A DNA stretch of 64,000 bases from Pseudomonas sp. PB101 (GTDB lineage: Bacteria > Pseudomonadota > Gammaproteobacteria > Pseudomonadales > Pseudomonadaceae). The notes beneath the pieces were generated by a model. That model made no database searches and was not told the DNA's origin. It saw only the letters and a list, made by a program, of their open reading frames with translations. A program made the position numbers and the translations under genes. The stretch spans positions 35,244 through 99,243 of the forward strand of contig NZ_RWIR01000087.1 in the NCBI RefSeq assembly GCF_009764265.1, in the 5' to 3' direction. Positions 28,990-37,781 of this stretch are shown here, one piece after another (positions within the stretch are counted from its first letter, which is position 1; every line of letters begins with the position of its first letter).

Positions 28990-30444
28990 TTAGACTTCGT
29001 TAAGCTGTACGTTGAGCAGCTTTGCGATTGCTTCTCCATACGCCGGATCAGCCTTGAAGAAATGCTGCAACTGACGGTCAACCACATCACTCGATACACC
29101 CGCCATCGCACCGGCGATGTTGCTGACCAGCAATGATTTCTGCTGGTCGGACATCAGGCGGAACAATGCACCGGCGTGACTGTAGTAGTCGGTATCCTCG
29201 CGGTGATCGTAACGATCGGCCGCACCACTGAGGGCCAACGCAGGCTCTGCGTAACGAGGCGCCTGCTTGGGCGACTCTACGTAGCTGTTTGGCTCGTAGT
29301 TCGGCGCCGCACCGCCATTGTTGCCAAAGGCCATCGAACCATCGCGCTGATAAGTGTTGACCGGGCTGCGCGGAGCATTGACTGGCAGTTGTTGATGGTT
29401 GGTGCCGACACGGTAGCGGTGTGCGTCCGCATAGGCGAACACACGCCCTTGCAGCATGCGATCCGGCGACAGACCAACGCCTGGCACCATGTTGCTGGGG
29501 CCGAACGCCGCTTGCTCGACTTCCGCGAAGTAATTCTGCGGATTGCGATTGAGCTCCAGTTCACCCACTTCAATCAGCGGGAACTCTTTCTGCGACCAGG
29601 TCTTGGTTACATCAAAGGGGTTCTCGTAATGCGCAGCCGCCTGAGCCTCGCTCATGATTTGAATGCATACGCGCCATTTCGGGAAATCACCCTGCTCGAT
29701 GGCATTGAACAGGTCACGCTGGGCGTAATCCGGATCAGTACCCGCCAGGCGTGCAGCCTCGGCAGGAGCCAGGTTCTTGATTCCTTGTTTGGTCTTGTAG
29801 TGCCACTTCACCCAGTGACGCTCACCTTGAGCGTTGATGAGGCTGTAAGTGTGGCTACCAAAGCCGTGCATGTGCCGGTATCCGTCAGGGATACCCCGAT
29901 CAGAGAACAGGATGGTGACCTGGTGAAGCGCCTCGGGCGAATGCGACCAGAAGTCCCACATCATCTGGGCACTCTTCAGGTTGCTTTGCGGCAAGCGCTT
30001 CTGGGTGTGGATAAAGTCGGGAAACTTCAGCGGATCACGAATGAAGAACACTGGCGTGTTGTTGCCGACAATGTCCCAGTTGCCTTCCTCGGTATAGAAC
30101 TTCAGGGCAAACCCGCGCGGATCACGCTCGGTATCGGCCGAACCACGCTCACCACCCACAGTGGAAAACCGCAGGAAAGTGGGAGTTTGCTTGCCGACTG
30201 CGTCAAACAGCTTGGCACTGGTGTACTGGGTGATATCGCGCGTCACGGTGAACGTACCGTAGGCACCCGAGCCTTTGGCGTGCACTCGGCGTTCCGGGAT
30301 GTTTTCACGGTTGAAGTGGGCAAGCTTCTCGATCAGGTGAAAGTCGTCGAGCAGCAGCGGGCCACGAGGGCCGGCGGAGCGGGAATTCTGGTTATCGGCA
30401 ACAGGAGCGCCGCTGGCGGTGGTAAGCGTTGTGTTCTGGCTCAT
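28990..30444 (-). CDS. katA: Catalase (small-subunit, clade 3-like, KatA)
   Basis: A 484-residue monofunctional heme catalase. Catalytic His55 is in RRVHAKGSGAYG, the distal Asn is in IVGNNTPVFFIRDP, and the proximal Tyr heme ligand is in VFAYADAHRYRVG. The short length and lack of a C-terminal flavodoxin-like domain indicate the small-subunit type. It removes hydrogen peroxide in the cytoplasm. The ATG at 30444 starts MSQNTTLTTASG with AGGAAG 5 bp upstream. It is the KatA equivalent found next to ferritin and rplQ in P. aeruginosa. A weak OxyR-like ATAG-N7-CTAA lies in the upstream region. Confidence 0.95.
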   Translation of the reverse strand: MSQNTTLTTASGAPVADNQNSRSAGPRGPLLLDDFHLIEKLAHFNRENIPERRVHAKGSGAYGTFTVTRDITQYTSAKLFDAVGKQTPTFLRFSTVGGERGSADTERDPRGFALKFYTEEGNWDIVGNNTPVFFIRDPLKFPDFIHTQKRLPQSNLKSAQMMWDFWSHSPEALHQVTILFSDRGIPDGYRHMHGFGSHTYSLINAQGERHWVKWHYKTKQGIKNLAPAEAARLAGTDPDYAQRDLFNAIEQGDFPKWRVCIQIMSEAQAAAHYENPFDVTKTWSQKEFPLIEVGELELNRNPQNYFAEVEQAAFGPSNMVPGVGLSPDRMLQGRVFAYADAHRYRVGTNHQQLPVNAPRSPVNTYQRDGSMAFGNNGGAAPNYEPNSYVESPKQAPRYAEPALALSGAADRYDHREDTDYYSHAGALFRLMSDQQKSLLVSNIAGAMAGVSSDVVDRQLQHFFKADPAYGEAIAKLLNVQLNEV

Positions 30445-30637
30445 GCGATCTTCCTTCATCTGTCGGTCTTGAACTGCCGGCTAATCGGCTGAGAAGGAGT
30501 ATTGACCATCAATATGACAGCTACAAATTCATTAACTTGCATGAATCGATAGATAAATACTAATGATCGTCCCCATCTCATAATGAAGACACAGACACAG
30601 AAGATGCTTGTACAAACAGCGCGTTTCTTACAGGCAC

Positions 30638-30666
30638 AAAAAACCGGGCACTAGGCCCGGTTTTTT
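30638..30666 (-). terminator. Intrinsic terminator at the end of the alpha operon
   Basis: CCGGGC-ACTAG-GCCCGG flanked by A6 and T6 tracts. On the minus strand it follows rplQ by about 14 bp. The rest of the katA-rplQ gap (30445-30637) must hold the katA promoter; I see no strong consensus. Confidence 0.9.
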
Positions 30667-30679
30667 GTATTTTGACGTC

Positions 30680-31066
30680 TTACTCGGCGGATACAGCTTC
30701 GCCAGCAGTAGCACGATCAACCAACTCGACGTACGCCATAGGCGCGTTGTCGCCAGCGCGGAAACCGCACTTGAGGATGCGCAGGTAGCCACCCTCACGG
30801 GTAGCGTAACGCTTGCCCAGGTCGTTGAAGAGCTTACCAACGATAGCTTTCGAACGAGTACGGTCGAAAGCCAGACGACGGTTAGCAACGCTATCTGTCT
30901 TGGCCAGAGTGATCAGCGGCTCGGCAACGCGGCGCAGTTCTTTGGCTTTTGGCAGAGTAGTTTTGATCAGCTCGTGCTCGAACAGCGACACCGCCATGTT
31001 TTGGAACATGGCCTTGCGGTGCGAGCTGGTGCGGCTCAGGTGACGACCACTTTTACGATGACGCAT
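30680..31066 (-). CDS. rplQ: 50S ribosomal protein L17
   Basis: 128 residues, beginning MRHRKSGRHLSRTSSHRKAM, the conserved basic L17 N-terminus. L17 binds 23S rRNA near the exit tunnel opening. It is the last gene of the alpha operon (rpsM-rpsK-rpsD-rpoA-rplQ), 42 bp after rpoA, and is followed by a strong terminator. Confidence 0.98.
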   Translation of the reverse strand: MRHRKSGRHLSRTSSHRKAMFQNMAVSLFEHELIKTTLPKAKELRRVAEPLITLAKTDSVANRRLAFDRTRSKAIVGKLFNDLGKRYATREGGYLRILKCGFRAGDNAPMAYVELVDRATAGEAVSAE

Positions 31067-31108
31067 GGTTCATTCCTTACCAAACACTACGTTCGGTGAT
31101 TACGACGA

Positions 31109-32110
31109 TCAGGCAGTCGCCTTGTCGTCCTTCTTAAGACTTGCAGGCGGCCAGTTGTCGAGGCGCATGCCGAGGGACAGACCGCGGGAGGCCAGAACGT
31201 CCTTGATTTCAGTCAAGGATTTCTTGCCCAGGTTCGGAGTCTTCAACAGTTCCACTTCGGTACGCTGAATCAGGTCACCGATGTAGTAAATGTTTTCCGC
31301 CTTAAGGCAGTTAGCCGAACGTACAGTCAGTTCCAGATCGTCAACCGGGCGAAGCAGGATCGGATCGATCTCGTCTTCCTGCTCGACAACCACTGGCTCA
31401 CTGTCACCCTTGAGGTCGACGAACGCAGCCAACTGCTGTTGCAGGATGGTTGCAGCGCGGCGAATTGCCTCTTCAGGATCCAGAGTACCGTTGGTTTCCA
31501 GATCAATAACCAGCTTGTCCAGGTTAGTACGCTGCTCGACACGGGCGTTTTCCACCACGTATGCGATACGGCGAACCGGGCTGAACGAAGAGTCAAGCTG
31601 CAAGCGACCGATGCTGCGGCTTTCGTCTTCATCGCTCTGACGCGAGTCTGCCGGTTCATAACCACGACCACGAGCTACTACGAGCTTCATGTTCAGGGCG
31701 CCGTTAGACGCCAGGTTAGCGATTACGTGATCGGGATTAACGATCTCGACATCATGATCCAGCTGAATATCGGCAGCGGTAACCACCCCCGAACCCTTCT
31801 TCGACAAGGTCAGCGTAACTTCGTCACGACCGTGCAGCTTGATAGCCAGACCTTTAAGGTTCAACAGGATTTCAATTACGTCTTCCTGTACACCTTCGAT
31901 GGCGCTGTACTCGTGGAGCACACCGTCAATCTCGGCCTCGACTACTGCACAGCCGGGCATTGAGGACAACAGGATGCGGCGCAGCGCGTTGCCCAGGGTA
32001 TGGCCGAAACCACGCTCGAGAGGCTCGAGAGTGATCTTGGCGCGGGTTGGACTGACAACCTGCACATCAATGTGGCGGGGTGTCAGGAACTCATTTACCG
32101 AAATCTGCAT
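31109..32110 (-). CDS. rpoA: RNA polymerase alpha subunit
   Basis: 333 residues. The N-terminal dimerisation domain (about 1-235) contains FGHTLGNALRRILLSSMPG. A flexible linker with an acidic stretch leads to the C-terminal domain (about 250-325) with RSANCLKAENIYYIGDL and TPNLGKKSLTEIKD, the helix-hairpin-helix that binds UP-element DNA and activators. It lies 22 bp after rpsD in the alpha operon. Confidence 0.99.
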   Translation of the reverse strand: MQISVNEFLTPRHIDVQVVSPTRAKITLEPLERGFGHTLGNALRRILLSSMPGCAVVEAEIDGVLHEYSAIEGVQEDVIEILLNLKGLAIKLHGRDEVTLTLSKKGSGVVTAADIQLDHDVEIVNPDHVIANLASNGALNMKLVVARGRGYEPADSRQSDEDESRSIGRLQLDSSFSPVRRIAYVVENARVEQRTNLDKLVIDLETNGTLDPEEAIRRAATILQQQLAAFVDLKGDSEPVVVEQEDEIDPILLRPVDDLELTVRSANCLKAENIYYIGDLIQRTEVELLKTPNLGKKSLTEIKDVLASRGLSLGMRLDNWPPASLKKDDKATA

Positions 32111-32132
32111 GGATGCACCTATTTTCTAGCCC

Positions 32133-32753
32133 TTACTTGGAGTAGAGCTCGACAATCAGGCTTTCGTTGATGTCGGCGGACAGATCACTGCGAGCTGGAA
32201 CGTTCTTGAAAACGCCCGACTTCTTCTCAGTGTCTACTTCTACCCATTCTACGCGGCCACGTTGGGCACACAGATCGAGAGCTTGGACAATGCGAAGTTG
32301 ATTTTTTGCTTTCTCGCGAACAGCGACCACGTCACCAGCACGAACCTGGTAGGACGGAACGTTAACGGTCTGACCGTTTACGCTGATCGACTTGTGCGAT
32401 ACCAGCTGACGGGATTCGGCACGAGTCGAACCAAAGCCCATACGGTATACAACGTTGTCCAGACGGCATTCGAGCAGTTGCAGCAGGTTTTCACCGGTTG
32501 CACCTTTCTTGCCAGCAGCTTCTTTGTAGTAGCCGCTGAATTGACGCTCGAGAACGCCGTAGATACGACGGACCTTCTGCTTTTCACGCAGTTGGGTGCC
32601 GTAGTCGGACTGGCGACCGCGGCGTTGGCCGTGGATACCAGGTGCTGCTTCAATGTTGCACTTCGATTCGATCGCGCGCACGCCGCTCTTCAGGAAGAGA
32701 TCGGTGCCTTCGCGACGAGCGAGTTTGCATTTTGGACCAATGTAACGAGCCAT
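32133..32753 (-). CDS. rpsD: 30S ribosomal protein S4
   Basis: 206 residues, beginning MARYIGPKCKLARREGTDLF; the S4 RNA-binding domain is around residues 95-160 (RLDNVVYRMGFGSTRAESRQ). It has only two cysteines in the N-terminal region, so it is not the four-cysteine zinc form. S4 starts 16S assembly and in E. coli represses the alpha operon. Confidence 0.98.
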   Translation of the reverse strand: MARYIGPKCKLARREGTDLFLKSGVRAIESKCNIEAAPGIHGQRRGRQSDYGTQLREKQKVRRIYGVLERQFSGYYKEAAGKKGATGENLLQLLECRLDNVVYRMGFGSTRAESRQLVSHKSISVNGQTVNVPSYQVRAGDVVAVREKAKNQLRIVQALDLCAQRGRVEWVEVDTEKKSGVFKNVPARSDLSADINESLIVELYSK

Positions 32754-32771
32754 TCTTTACAATCTCCTGGA

Positions 32772-33161
32772 TTACACGCGGCGCTTCTTCGGCGGACGGC
32801 ACCCGTTGTGCGGGATTGGCGTCACGTCGGTGATGCTGGCGATCTTGTAGCCACAGCCGTTCAAAGCGCGGACTGCGGATTCACGACCTGGACCTGGACC
32901 TTTGACATTGACGTCGAGGTTTTTCAGGCCGTATTCCAGCGCAGCTTGACCAGCACGTTCAGCAGCTACTTGAGCAGCAAACGGGGTGGACTTGCGGGAA
33001 CCGCGGAAACCCGAACCACCGGAGGTAGCCCAGGAAAGAGCGTTACCTTGACGGTCGGTGATGGTCACGATGGTGTTGTTAAAAGATGCATGGATGTGGG
33101 CGATGCCATCAACCACTGTCTTTTTAACTTTTTTACGAGGACGAGCAGCAGGTTTTGCCAT
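32772..33161 (-). CDS. rpsK: 30S ribosomal protein S11
   Basis: 129 residues. The basic N-terminus (KPAARPRKKVKKTV) is followed by the S11 core with HIHASFNNTIVTITDRQGN and GPGPGRESAVRALN. S11 sits on the platform of the small subunit near the E-site mRNA. It lies 30 bp after rpsM and 18 bp before rpsD. Confidence 0.98.
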   Translation of the reverse strand: MAKPAARPRKKVKKTVVDGIAHIHASFNNTIVTITDRQGNALSWATSGGSGFRGSRKSTPFAAQVAAERAGQAALEYGLKNLDVNVKGPGPGRESAVRALNGCGYKIASITDVTPIPHNGCRPPKKRRV

Positions 33162-33191
33162 GATTAAATTCCTGTCGATTCGCTGGGGCGA

Positions 33192-33548
33192 TTACTTGCG
33201 GATCGGCTTACGCGGACCTTTACGGGTACGCGCGTTGGTCTTGGTACGCTGACCGCGTACTGGAAGACCGCGACGATGACGCAGACCGCGATAGCAACCG
33301 AGGTCCATCAAGCGCTTGATTTTCATGTTGATTTCGCGACGCAGGTCACCTTCAGTGGTGAACTTCGCCACTTCGCCACGCAGCTGTTCAATCTGCTCGT
33401 CGCTCAGATCTTTGATCTTTGCTGCTGGGTTTACCCCAGTCTCTGCACAAATTTTCTGTGCAGTAGTGCGACCAACACCATAGATGTAGGTCAGCGAGAT
33501 AACAGTATGCTTGTTATCTGGAATGTTGACGCCTGCAATACGGGCCAT
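33192..33548 (-). CDS. rpsM: 30S ribosomal protein S13
   Basis: 118 residues, beginning MARIAGVNIPDNKHTVISL, with the helix-two-turn-helix region and the basic C-terminus (RGQRTKTNARTRKGPRKP) that reaches to P-site tRNA. It is the first gene of the alpha operon. The 130-bp gap upstream holds the rpmJ terminator and probably the alpha-operon leader. Confidence 0.98.
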   Translation of the reverse strand: MARIAGVNIPDNKHTVISLTYIYGVGRTTAQKICAETGVNPAAKIKDLSDEQIEQLRGEVAKFTTEGDLRREINMKIKRLMDLGCYRGLRHRRGLPVRGQRTKTNARTRKGPRKPIRK

Positions 33549-33629
33549 TCAGTGGGACTCCAATTGACAGCTACCTACGCCCCGGAAGCCAAGAAATAGG
33601 GCGCGAGATAATATCGCTGTAATAACAAA

Positions 33630-33662
33630 TAATCAACCCGGCAGCGCACTAGCTGCCGGGCT
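33630..33662 (-). terminator. Terminator-like hairpin between rpmJ and rpsM
   Basis: On the minus strand the stem CCCGGCAGC with complement GCTGCCGGG around TAGTGC is followed by TTGATTATTTG. The T tract is broken, so it may be partial. It separates the spc operon from the alpha operon. Confidence 0.7.
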
Positions 33663-33678
33663 TGAAGCACAATCACAC

Positions 33679-33795
33679 TCAGCCTTGGCGCTGTTTGTGA
33701 CGCGGTTCCGCGCTGCAAATTACTCGAACAACACCTTCGCGGCGAATAATCTTGCAGTTACGGCACAGCTTTTTCACCGATGCACGAACTTTCAT
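33679..33795 (-). CDS. rpmJ: 50S ribosomal protein L36 (zinc-binding form)
   Basis: 38 residues, [20 protein letters not shown] at the N-terminus, then a later Cys and a His near the C-terminus (CSAEPRH). CxxC plus Cys and His form the zinc ribbon of the C+ type L36, which in zinc starvation is often replaced by a C- paralogue encoded elsewhere. It starts 24 bp after secY. Too short for usual ORF cut-offs. Confidence 0.96.
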
Positions 33796-33819
33796 CACCA
33801 ACTCCTCGAACCTTATGGG

Positions 33820-35148
33820 TCAGCGCAGCATGCCGCTGCCGTAACCCTTCAGGTTGGCTTTCTTCATCAGGGATTCGTACTGGTGCGAAACGAGGTGCGA
33901 TTGTACTTGGGACATGAAGTCCATCACAACCACGACGACGATCAGCAACGAGGTCCCGCCAAGGTAGAACGGTACGTTGGCTGCAACCACCAGGAACTGG
34001 GGCAACAGGCAGACGGCCGTCATGTAAAGAGCACCGAACATGGTCAAGCGAGTCAGAACGCCATCAATGTAGCGCGCAGACTGCTCACCTGGACGGATGC
34101 CCGGAATAAAGGCACCGGACTTCTTCAGGTTTTCCGCTACGTCTTTCGGATTGAACATCAACGCCGTATAGAAGAAGCAGAAGAAAATAATCCCTGCACT
34201 AAACAGCAGAATATTCAACGGCTGACCAGGAGCGATCGACTGCGAGATGTCCTGCAACCAGCCCATACCTTCAGACTGACCGAACCAGGCACCCAACGAA
34301 GCCGGGAACAGCAAAATGCTGCTCGCGAAAATAGCCGGAATAACACCGGCCATGTTCACCTTCAGCGGCAAGTGGCTAGTCTGCGCAGCGAAGACCTTGC
34401 GGCCCTGCTGACGCTTGGCGTAGTGAACAGCAATACGACGCTGACCACGCTCAATGAACACCACGAAACCGATAATCGCTACTGCCAGCAAACCGATGGC
34501 AACCAGGGCGAAGATGTTGATATCACCCTGACGTGCAGACTCGAAAGACTGCCCGATCGCTCTCGGAAGACCGGCGACGATACCCGAAAAAATCAACATC
34601 GAGATACCGTTGCCAACACCACGCTCAGTAATCTGCTCACCCAGCCACATCATGAACATCGCACCAGCCACAAAAGTGGATACCGCGACGAAATGGAAGC
34701 CAAAGTCACCAGTGAACGCAACGCCCTGCCCCGCCAGACCAATGGACATGCCAATAGCCTGAACGAGAGCGAGGACGACAGTGCCGTAGCGGGTGTACTG
34801 GCTGATCTTGCGACGGCCAGCTTCACCTTCCTTCTTCAACTGCTCCAGCTGCGGGCTGACGGCTGTCATCAGTTGCATGATGATCGATGCCGAGATGTAC
34901 GGCATGATCCCCAGTGCAAAGATGCTCATCCGTTCCAGCGCGCCGCCGGAAAACATGTTGAACAAGCTAAGAATGGTCCCCTCATTCTGTCGAAACAGGT
35001 CCGCGAGTCGGTCCGGGTTGATACCTGGAACCGGGATGTGTGCGCCTATTCGGTAGACGATAATCGCCAGGAACAGAAAACGCAGACGAGCCCAGAGTTC
35101 AGACATACCGCCTTTGCCGAGCGCAGAGAGAGCACCTTGCTTAGCCAT
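33820..35148 (-). CDS. secY: Preprotein translocase subunit SecY
   Basis: 442 residues with ten transmembrane helices, the central channel of the Sec translocon. Visible family blocks include IPVPGINPDRLADLF (plug side), FALGIMPYISASIIMQL and, near the C-terminus, SLLIVVVVVMDFMSQVQ. It begins right at the end of rplO with no gap, so expression is coupled to the spc operon. It works with SecE, encoded about 25 kb upstream in the same direction. Confidence 0.98.
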   Translation of the reverse strand: MAKQGALSALGKGGMSELWARLRFLFLAIIVYRIGAHIPVPGINPDRLADLFRQNEGTILSLFNMFSGGALERMSIFALGIMPYISASIIMQLMTAVSPQLEQLKKEGEAGRRKISQYTRYGTVVLALVQAIGMSIGLAGQGVAFTGDFGFHFVAVSTFVAGAMFMMWLGEQITERGVGNGISMLIFSGIVAGLPRAIGQSFESARQGDINIFALVAIGLLAVAIIGFVVFIERGQRRIAVHYAKRQQGRKVFAAQTSHLPLKVNMAGVIPAIFASSILLFPASLGAWFGQSEGMGWLQDISQSIAPGQPLNILLFSAGIIFFCFFYTALMFNPKDVAENLKKSGAFIPGIRPGEQSARYIDGVLTRLTMFGALYMTAVCLLPQFLVVAANVPFYLGGTSLLIVVVVVMDFMSQVQSHLVSHQYESLMKKANLKGYGSGMLR

Positions 35149-35586
35149 TTATTCCTCGAACTTGCCGCCAGCTGCTTCGATAGCCGCACGCGCACCTTTG
35201 GTGGCGCCGATTCCCTTGCCGATAGTGACAGCGCGAGTCACTTCACCGGACAGCATGATTTTCACACGCTGTACGTTGACGTTGATCACGTTGGCATCTT
35301 TCAGGGACTGCACGGTGACGATGTCGCCTTCCACTTTAGCCAGCTCGGACAGACGCACTTCTGCGCGGTCCATGGCCTTCAGGGAAACGAAACCGAACTT
35401 CGGCAGGCGACGATGCAGCGGCTGTTGACCGCCTTCAAAGCCTGGAGCAATGGTGCCACCGGAGCGGGAGGTCTGACCTTTGTGGCCACGGCCACCAGTC
35501 TTACCCAAACCGCTACCGATACCACGGCCCGGACGATGCTTTTCGCGACGGGAACCCGGCGCTGGACTCAGATCATTGAGTTTCAT
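35149..35586 (-). CDS. rplO: 50S ribosomal protein L15
   Basis: 145 residues. The glycine- and arginine-rich N-terminus (GRGIGSGLGKTGGRGHKGQT) extends into 23S rRNA, and the globular C-terminal part ends AAGGKFEE. Stop and secY start are directly adjacent; rpmD ends 3 bp upstream. Confidence 0.98.
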   Translation of the reverse strand: MKLNDLSPAPGSRREKHRPGRGIGSGLGKTGGRGHKGQTSRSGGTIAPGFEGGQQPLHRRLPKFGFVSLKAMDRAEVRLSELAKVEGDIVTVQSLKDANVINVNVQRVKIMLSGEVTRAVTIGKGIGATKGARAAIEAAGGKFEE

Positions 35587-35589
35587 CGA

Positions 35590-35766
35590 TTAACCCTCGA
35601 CACGCAGCATGTAGTAAGCCTTGTTGATCATCCCGCGATTCTCGGGAGTATCCTGGACTTCTACAGTGTGACCGATGCGACGCAGACCCAGACCCTTAAC
35701 GCACAGTTTGTGGTTAGGGATGCGGCCGGTCATGCTTTTGATCAGCGTTACTTTAACGGTAGCCAT
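35590..35766 (-). CDS. rpmD: 50S ribosomal protein L30
   Basis: 58 residues, beginning [20 protein letters not shown], ending [15 protein letters not shown], with [17 protein letters not shown] between. The length and sequence are typical of bacterial L30. It lies 2 bp after rpsE and 3 bp before rplO. Found by reading the gap between those genes. Confidence 0.97.
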
Positions 35767-35768
35767 GA

Positions 35769-36269
35769 TCAGAAGATCTCCTTGACGCTTTTGCCACGCT
35801 TGGCGGCAATGGATTCAGGAGACTGCATTGCTTTCAAACCCTTGAAAGTGGCGTGAACCACGTTTACCGGGTTAGTCGAGCCGTAGCACTTGGCCAGAAC
35901 GTTCTGAACGCCAGCAACTTCGAGGACAGCACGCATAGCGCCGCCAGCGATGATACCGGTACCTTCAGAAGCAGGCTGCATGTACACCTTCGAAGCGCCG
36001 TGAGCGGACTTCATTGCGTACTGCAGAGTGGTGCCGTTCAGATCAACCTGGATCATGTTGCGGCGAGCAGCTTCCATTGCCTTCTGGATCGCAGCAGGCA
36101 CTTCACGCGACTTGCCACGGCCGAAGCCAACACGGCCCTTACCATCACCAACCACGGTCAACGCGGTGAAAGTGAAGATACGGCCGCCTTTAACGGTTTT
36201 GGCTACGCGGTTAACTTGAACCAGCTTCTCGATGTAGCCTTCGTCGCGCTTTTGGTCGTTATTTGACAT
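35769..36269 (-). CDS. rpsE: 30S ribosomal protein S5
   Basis: 166 residues with the double-stranded RNA-binding N-terminal domain ([20 protein letters not shown]) and the S5 C-terminal domain ([20 protein letters not shown]). S5 affects translational fidelity and is the site of spectinomycin-resistance changes in the loop near [12 protein letters not shown]. Spc operon gene, 3 bp after rplR. Confidence 0.98.
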
Positions 36270-36272
36270 AAC

Positions 36273-36623
36273 TTAGAACTCCAGCCCAGCTTCACGAGCA
36301 GCATCAGCCAGCGCTTTAACGCGGCCGTGGTACTTGAAGCCAGAGCGGTCGAAAGCCACTTGCGAGACGCCAGCGGCCTTAGCACGCGTAGCGACCAGCT
36401 GGCCAACCTTAGTGGCCGCGTCGATGTTGCCGGTGGCACCATCACGCAGTTCTTTATCCAAAGTCGAGGCGCTTGCCAGGACTTTGTTGCCGTCGGCCGA
36501 AATGACCTGGGCGTAGATGTGCTGCGAAGAGCGGAACACGCAGAGACGCACGACTTCGAGTTCGTGCATTTTCAGGCGTGCTTTGCGAGCGCGACGCAGT
36601 CGAGTAACTTTTTTGTCGGTCAT
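36273..36623 (-). CDS. rplR: 50S ribosomal protein L18
   Basis: 116 residues. It begins MTDKKVTRLRRARKARLKMH, an Arg/Lys-rich tail that binds 5S rRNA, and ends ALADAAREAGLEF. It carries 5S rRNA into the central protuberance with L5 and L25. Spc operon, 10 bp after rplF. Confidence 0.98.
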   Translation of the reverse strand: MTDKKVTRLRRARKARLKMHELEVVRLCVFRSSQHIYAQVISADGNKVLASASTLDKELRDGATGNIDAATKVGQLVATRAKAAGVSQVAFDRSGFKYHGRVKALADAAREAGLEF

Positions 36624-36633
36624 TTGCTATGCC

Positions 36634-37167
36634 CTACTTCTTCTTGGCTTCTTTACGACGGACGACTTCGTCCGCGTAGCGCACACCTTTGCCTTTGTAC
36701 GGCTCTGGTGGACGGAAGTCGCGGATCTCGGCGGCCACTTGACCTACCAGCTGCTTGTCGATGCCCTTGATCAGGATATCGGTCTGGCTAGGAGTCTCAG
36801 CGGTGATGCCTTCCGGCAGTTCATAATCCACTGGGTGCGAGAAGCCAAGAGCCAGGTTCAGCACTGTGCCTTTTGCTTGCGCTTTGTAACCAACACCGAC
36901 CAGCTGGAGCTTGCGCTCGAAGCCTTGGCTTACGCCTTGGACCATGTTGTTTACCAACGCACGAGTGGTACCAGCCATTGCGCGAGTCTGTTGATCGCCA
37001 TTGCGAGCAGCGAAACGCAGCTCACCAGCTTCTTCAACGATCTCAACGGACGAATGGATGTTCAGTTCGAGAGTGCCCTTGGCACCCTTCACCGAAAGCT
37101 GTTGGCCTGCGAATTTTACTTCGACACCGGCTGGCAGCTTAACGGGGTTCTTAGCGACGCGAGACAT
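36634..37167 (-). CDS. rplF: 50S ribosomal protein L6
   Basis: 177 residues with two tandem L6 folds and the C-terminal signature RPPEPYKGKGVRYADEVV. It lies near the factor-binding centre of the large subunit, and some changes give gentamicin resistance. Spc operon, 12 bp after rpsH. Confidence 0.98.
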   Translation of the reverse strand: MSRVAKNPVKLPAGVEVKFAGQQLSVKGAKGTLELNIHSSVEIVEEAGELRFAARNGDQQTRAMAGTTRALVNNMVQGVSQGFERKLQLVGVGYKAQAKGTVLNLALGFSHPVDYELPEGITAETPSQTDILIKGIDKQLVGQVAAEIRDFRPPEPYKGKGVRYADEVVRRKEAKKK

Positions 37168-37179
37168 GCTTATCCCCCC

Positions 37180-37572
37180 TTAGAACACAGTGCAAAGAAC
37201 TTCGCCGCCGACACCGGCAGCGCGCGCAGCACGATCAGTCATCACACCCTTGTTGGTGGAGACGATAGACACACCGAGACCGCCACGAACTTTTGGCAGA
37301 TCATCGACGGACTTGTACTGACGCAGGCCTGGACGGCTAACGCGCTTCACTTCTTCGATAACCGGACGGCCTTCGAAGTACTTCAGCTCGATGGACAGCA
37401 GTGGTTTGATTTCGCTGCTGATCTGATAACCCGCAATGTAACCTTCGTCCTTCAGGACTTTGGCAACAGCTACCTTCAACGTGGAAGATGGCATGCTTAC
37501 GACGGACTTTTCAGCCATCTGGGCATTACGGATACGAGTTAGCATGTCCGCTAACGGGTCCTGCATACTCAT
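37180..37572 (-). CDS. rpsH: 30S ribosomal protein S8
   Basis: 130 residues, beginning MSMQDPLADMLTRIRNAQMA, with the C-terminal signature STNKGVMTDRAARAAGVGGE. S8 binds the central domain of 16S rRNA and in E. coli represses the spc operon by binding its mRNA. Two ATGs (37572 and 37566) are close together; the longer form is given. Upstream lies an unusual 209-bp gap to rpsN. Confidence 0.97.
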   Translation of the reverse strand: MSMQDPLADMLTRIRNAQMAEKSVVSMPSSTLKVAVAKVLKDEGYIAGYQISSEIKPLLSIELKYFEGRPVIEEVKRVSRPGLRQYKSVDDLPKVRGGLGVSIVSTNKGVMTDRAARAAGVGGEVLCTVF

Positions 37573-37781
37573 GGGCTAGACGCTCCTAATACAAAAAAAT
37601 TAGCCTTGCGGCTATTACGTGTCGCCGAGAATCTCCGGGCATGAAAAACACGGGCTCAGGCGAGCCGGGTATTCTAGACACACCGCAGAAATGAATCAAG
37701 CCCCAAAAGGGGCTTGATCCAGATTCAAGGCCACCGGTGGTCAGGATCTTGCGATCCTGGACACCGAGACTTTGACAGTAC
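37573..37781 (-). other. Hairpin-rich spacer inside the spc operon (rpsN-rpsH)
   Basis: No gene is seen here. Read in mRNA sense from high to low coordinates it holds CAGGATC-GCAA-GATCCTG (37742-37759), CCACCGGTGG, ATCAAGCCCC-TTTT-GGGGCTTGAT (37694-37718), GGCTC-GCCT-GAGCC and, just before the rpsH ribosome site, TAGCC-GCAA-GGCTA followed by a run of T (37591-37615). Other genes of this operon are 0-23 bp apart. The spacing suggests a regulatory or processing RNA element, which is inference. Confidence 0.6.

Noticed and set aside
30550..30570. Possible OxyR site before katA (ATAG-N7-CTAA)
   Set aside because: Only one imperfect half of the four-part OxyR motif is present, so it is mentioned under katA but not called.
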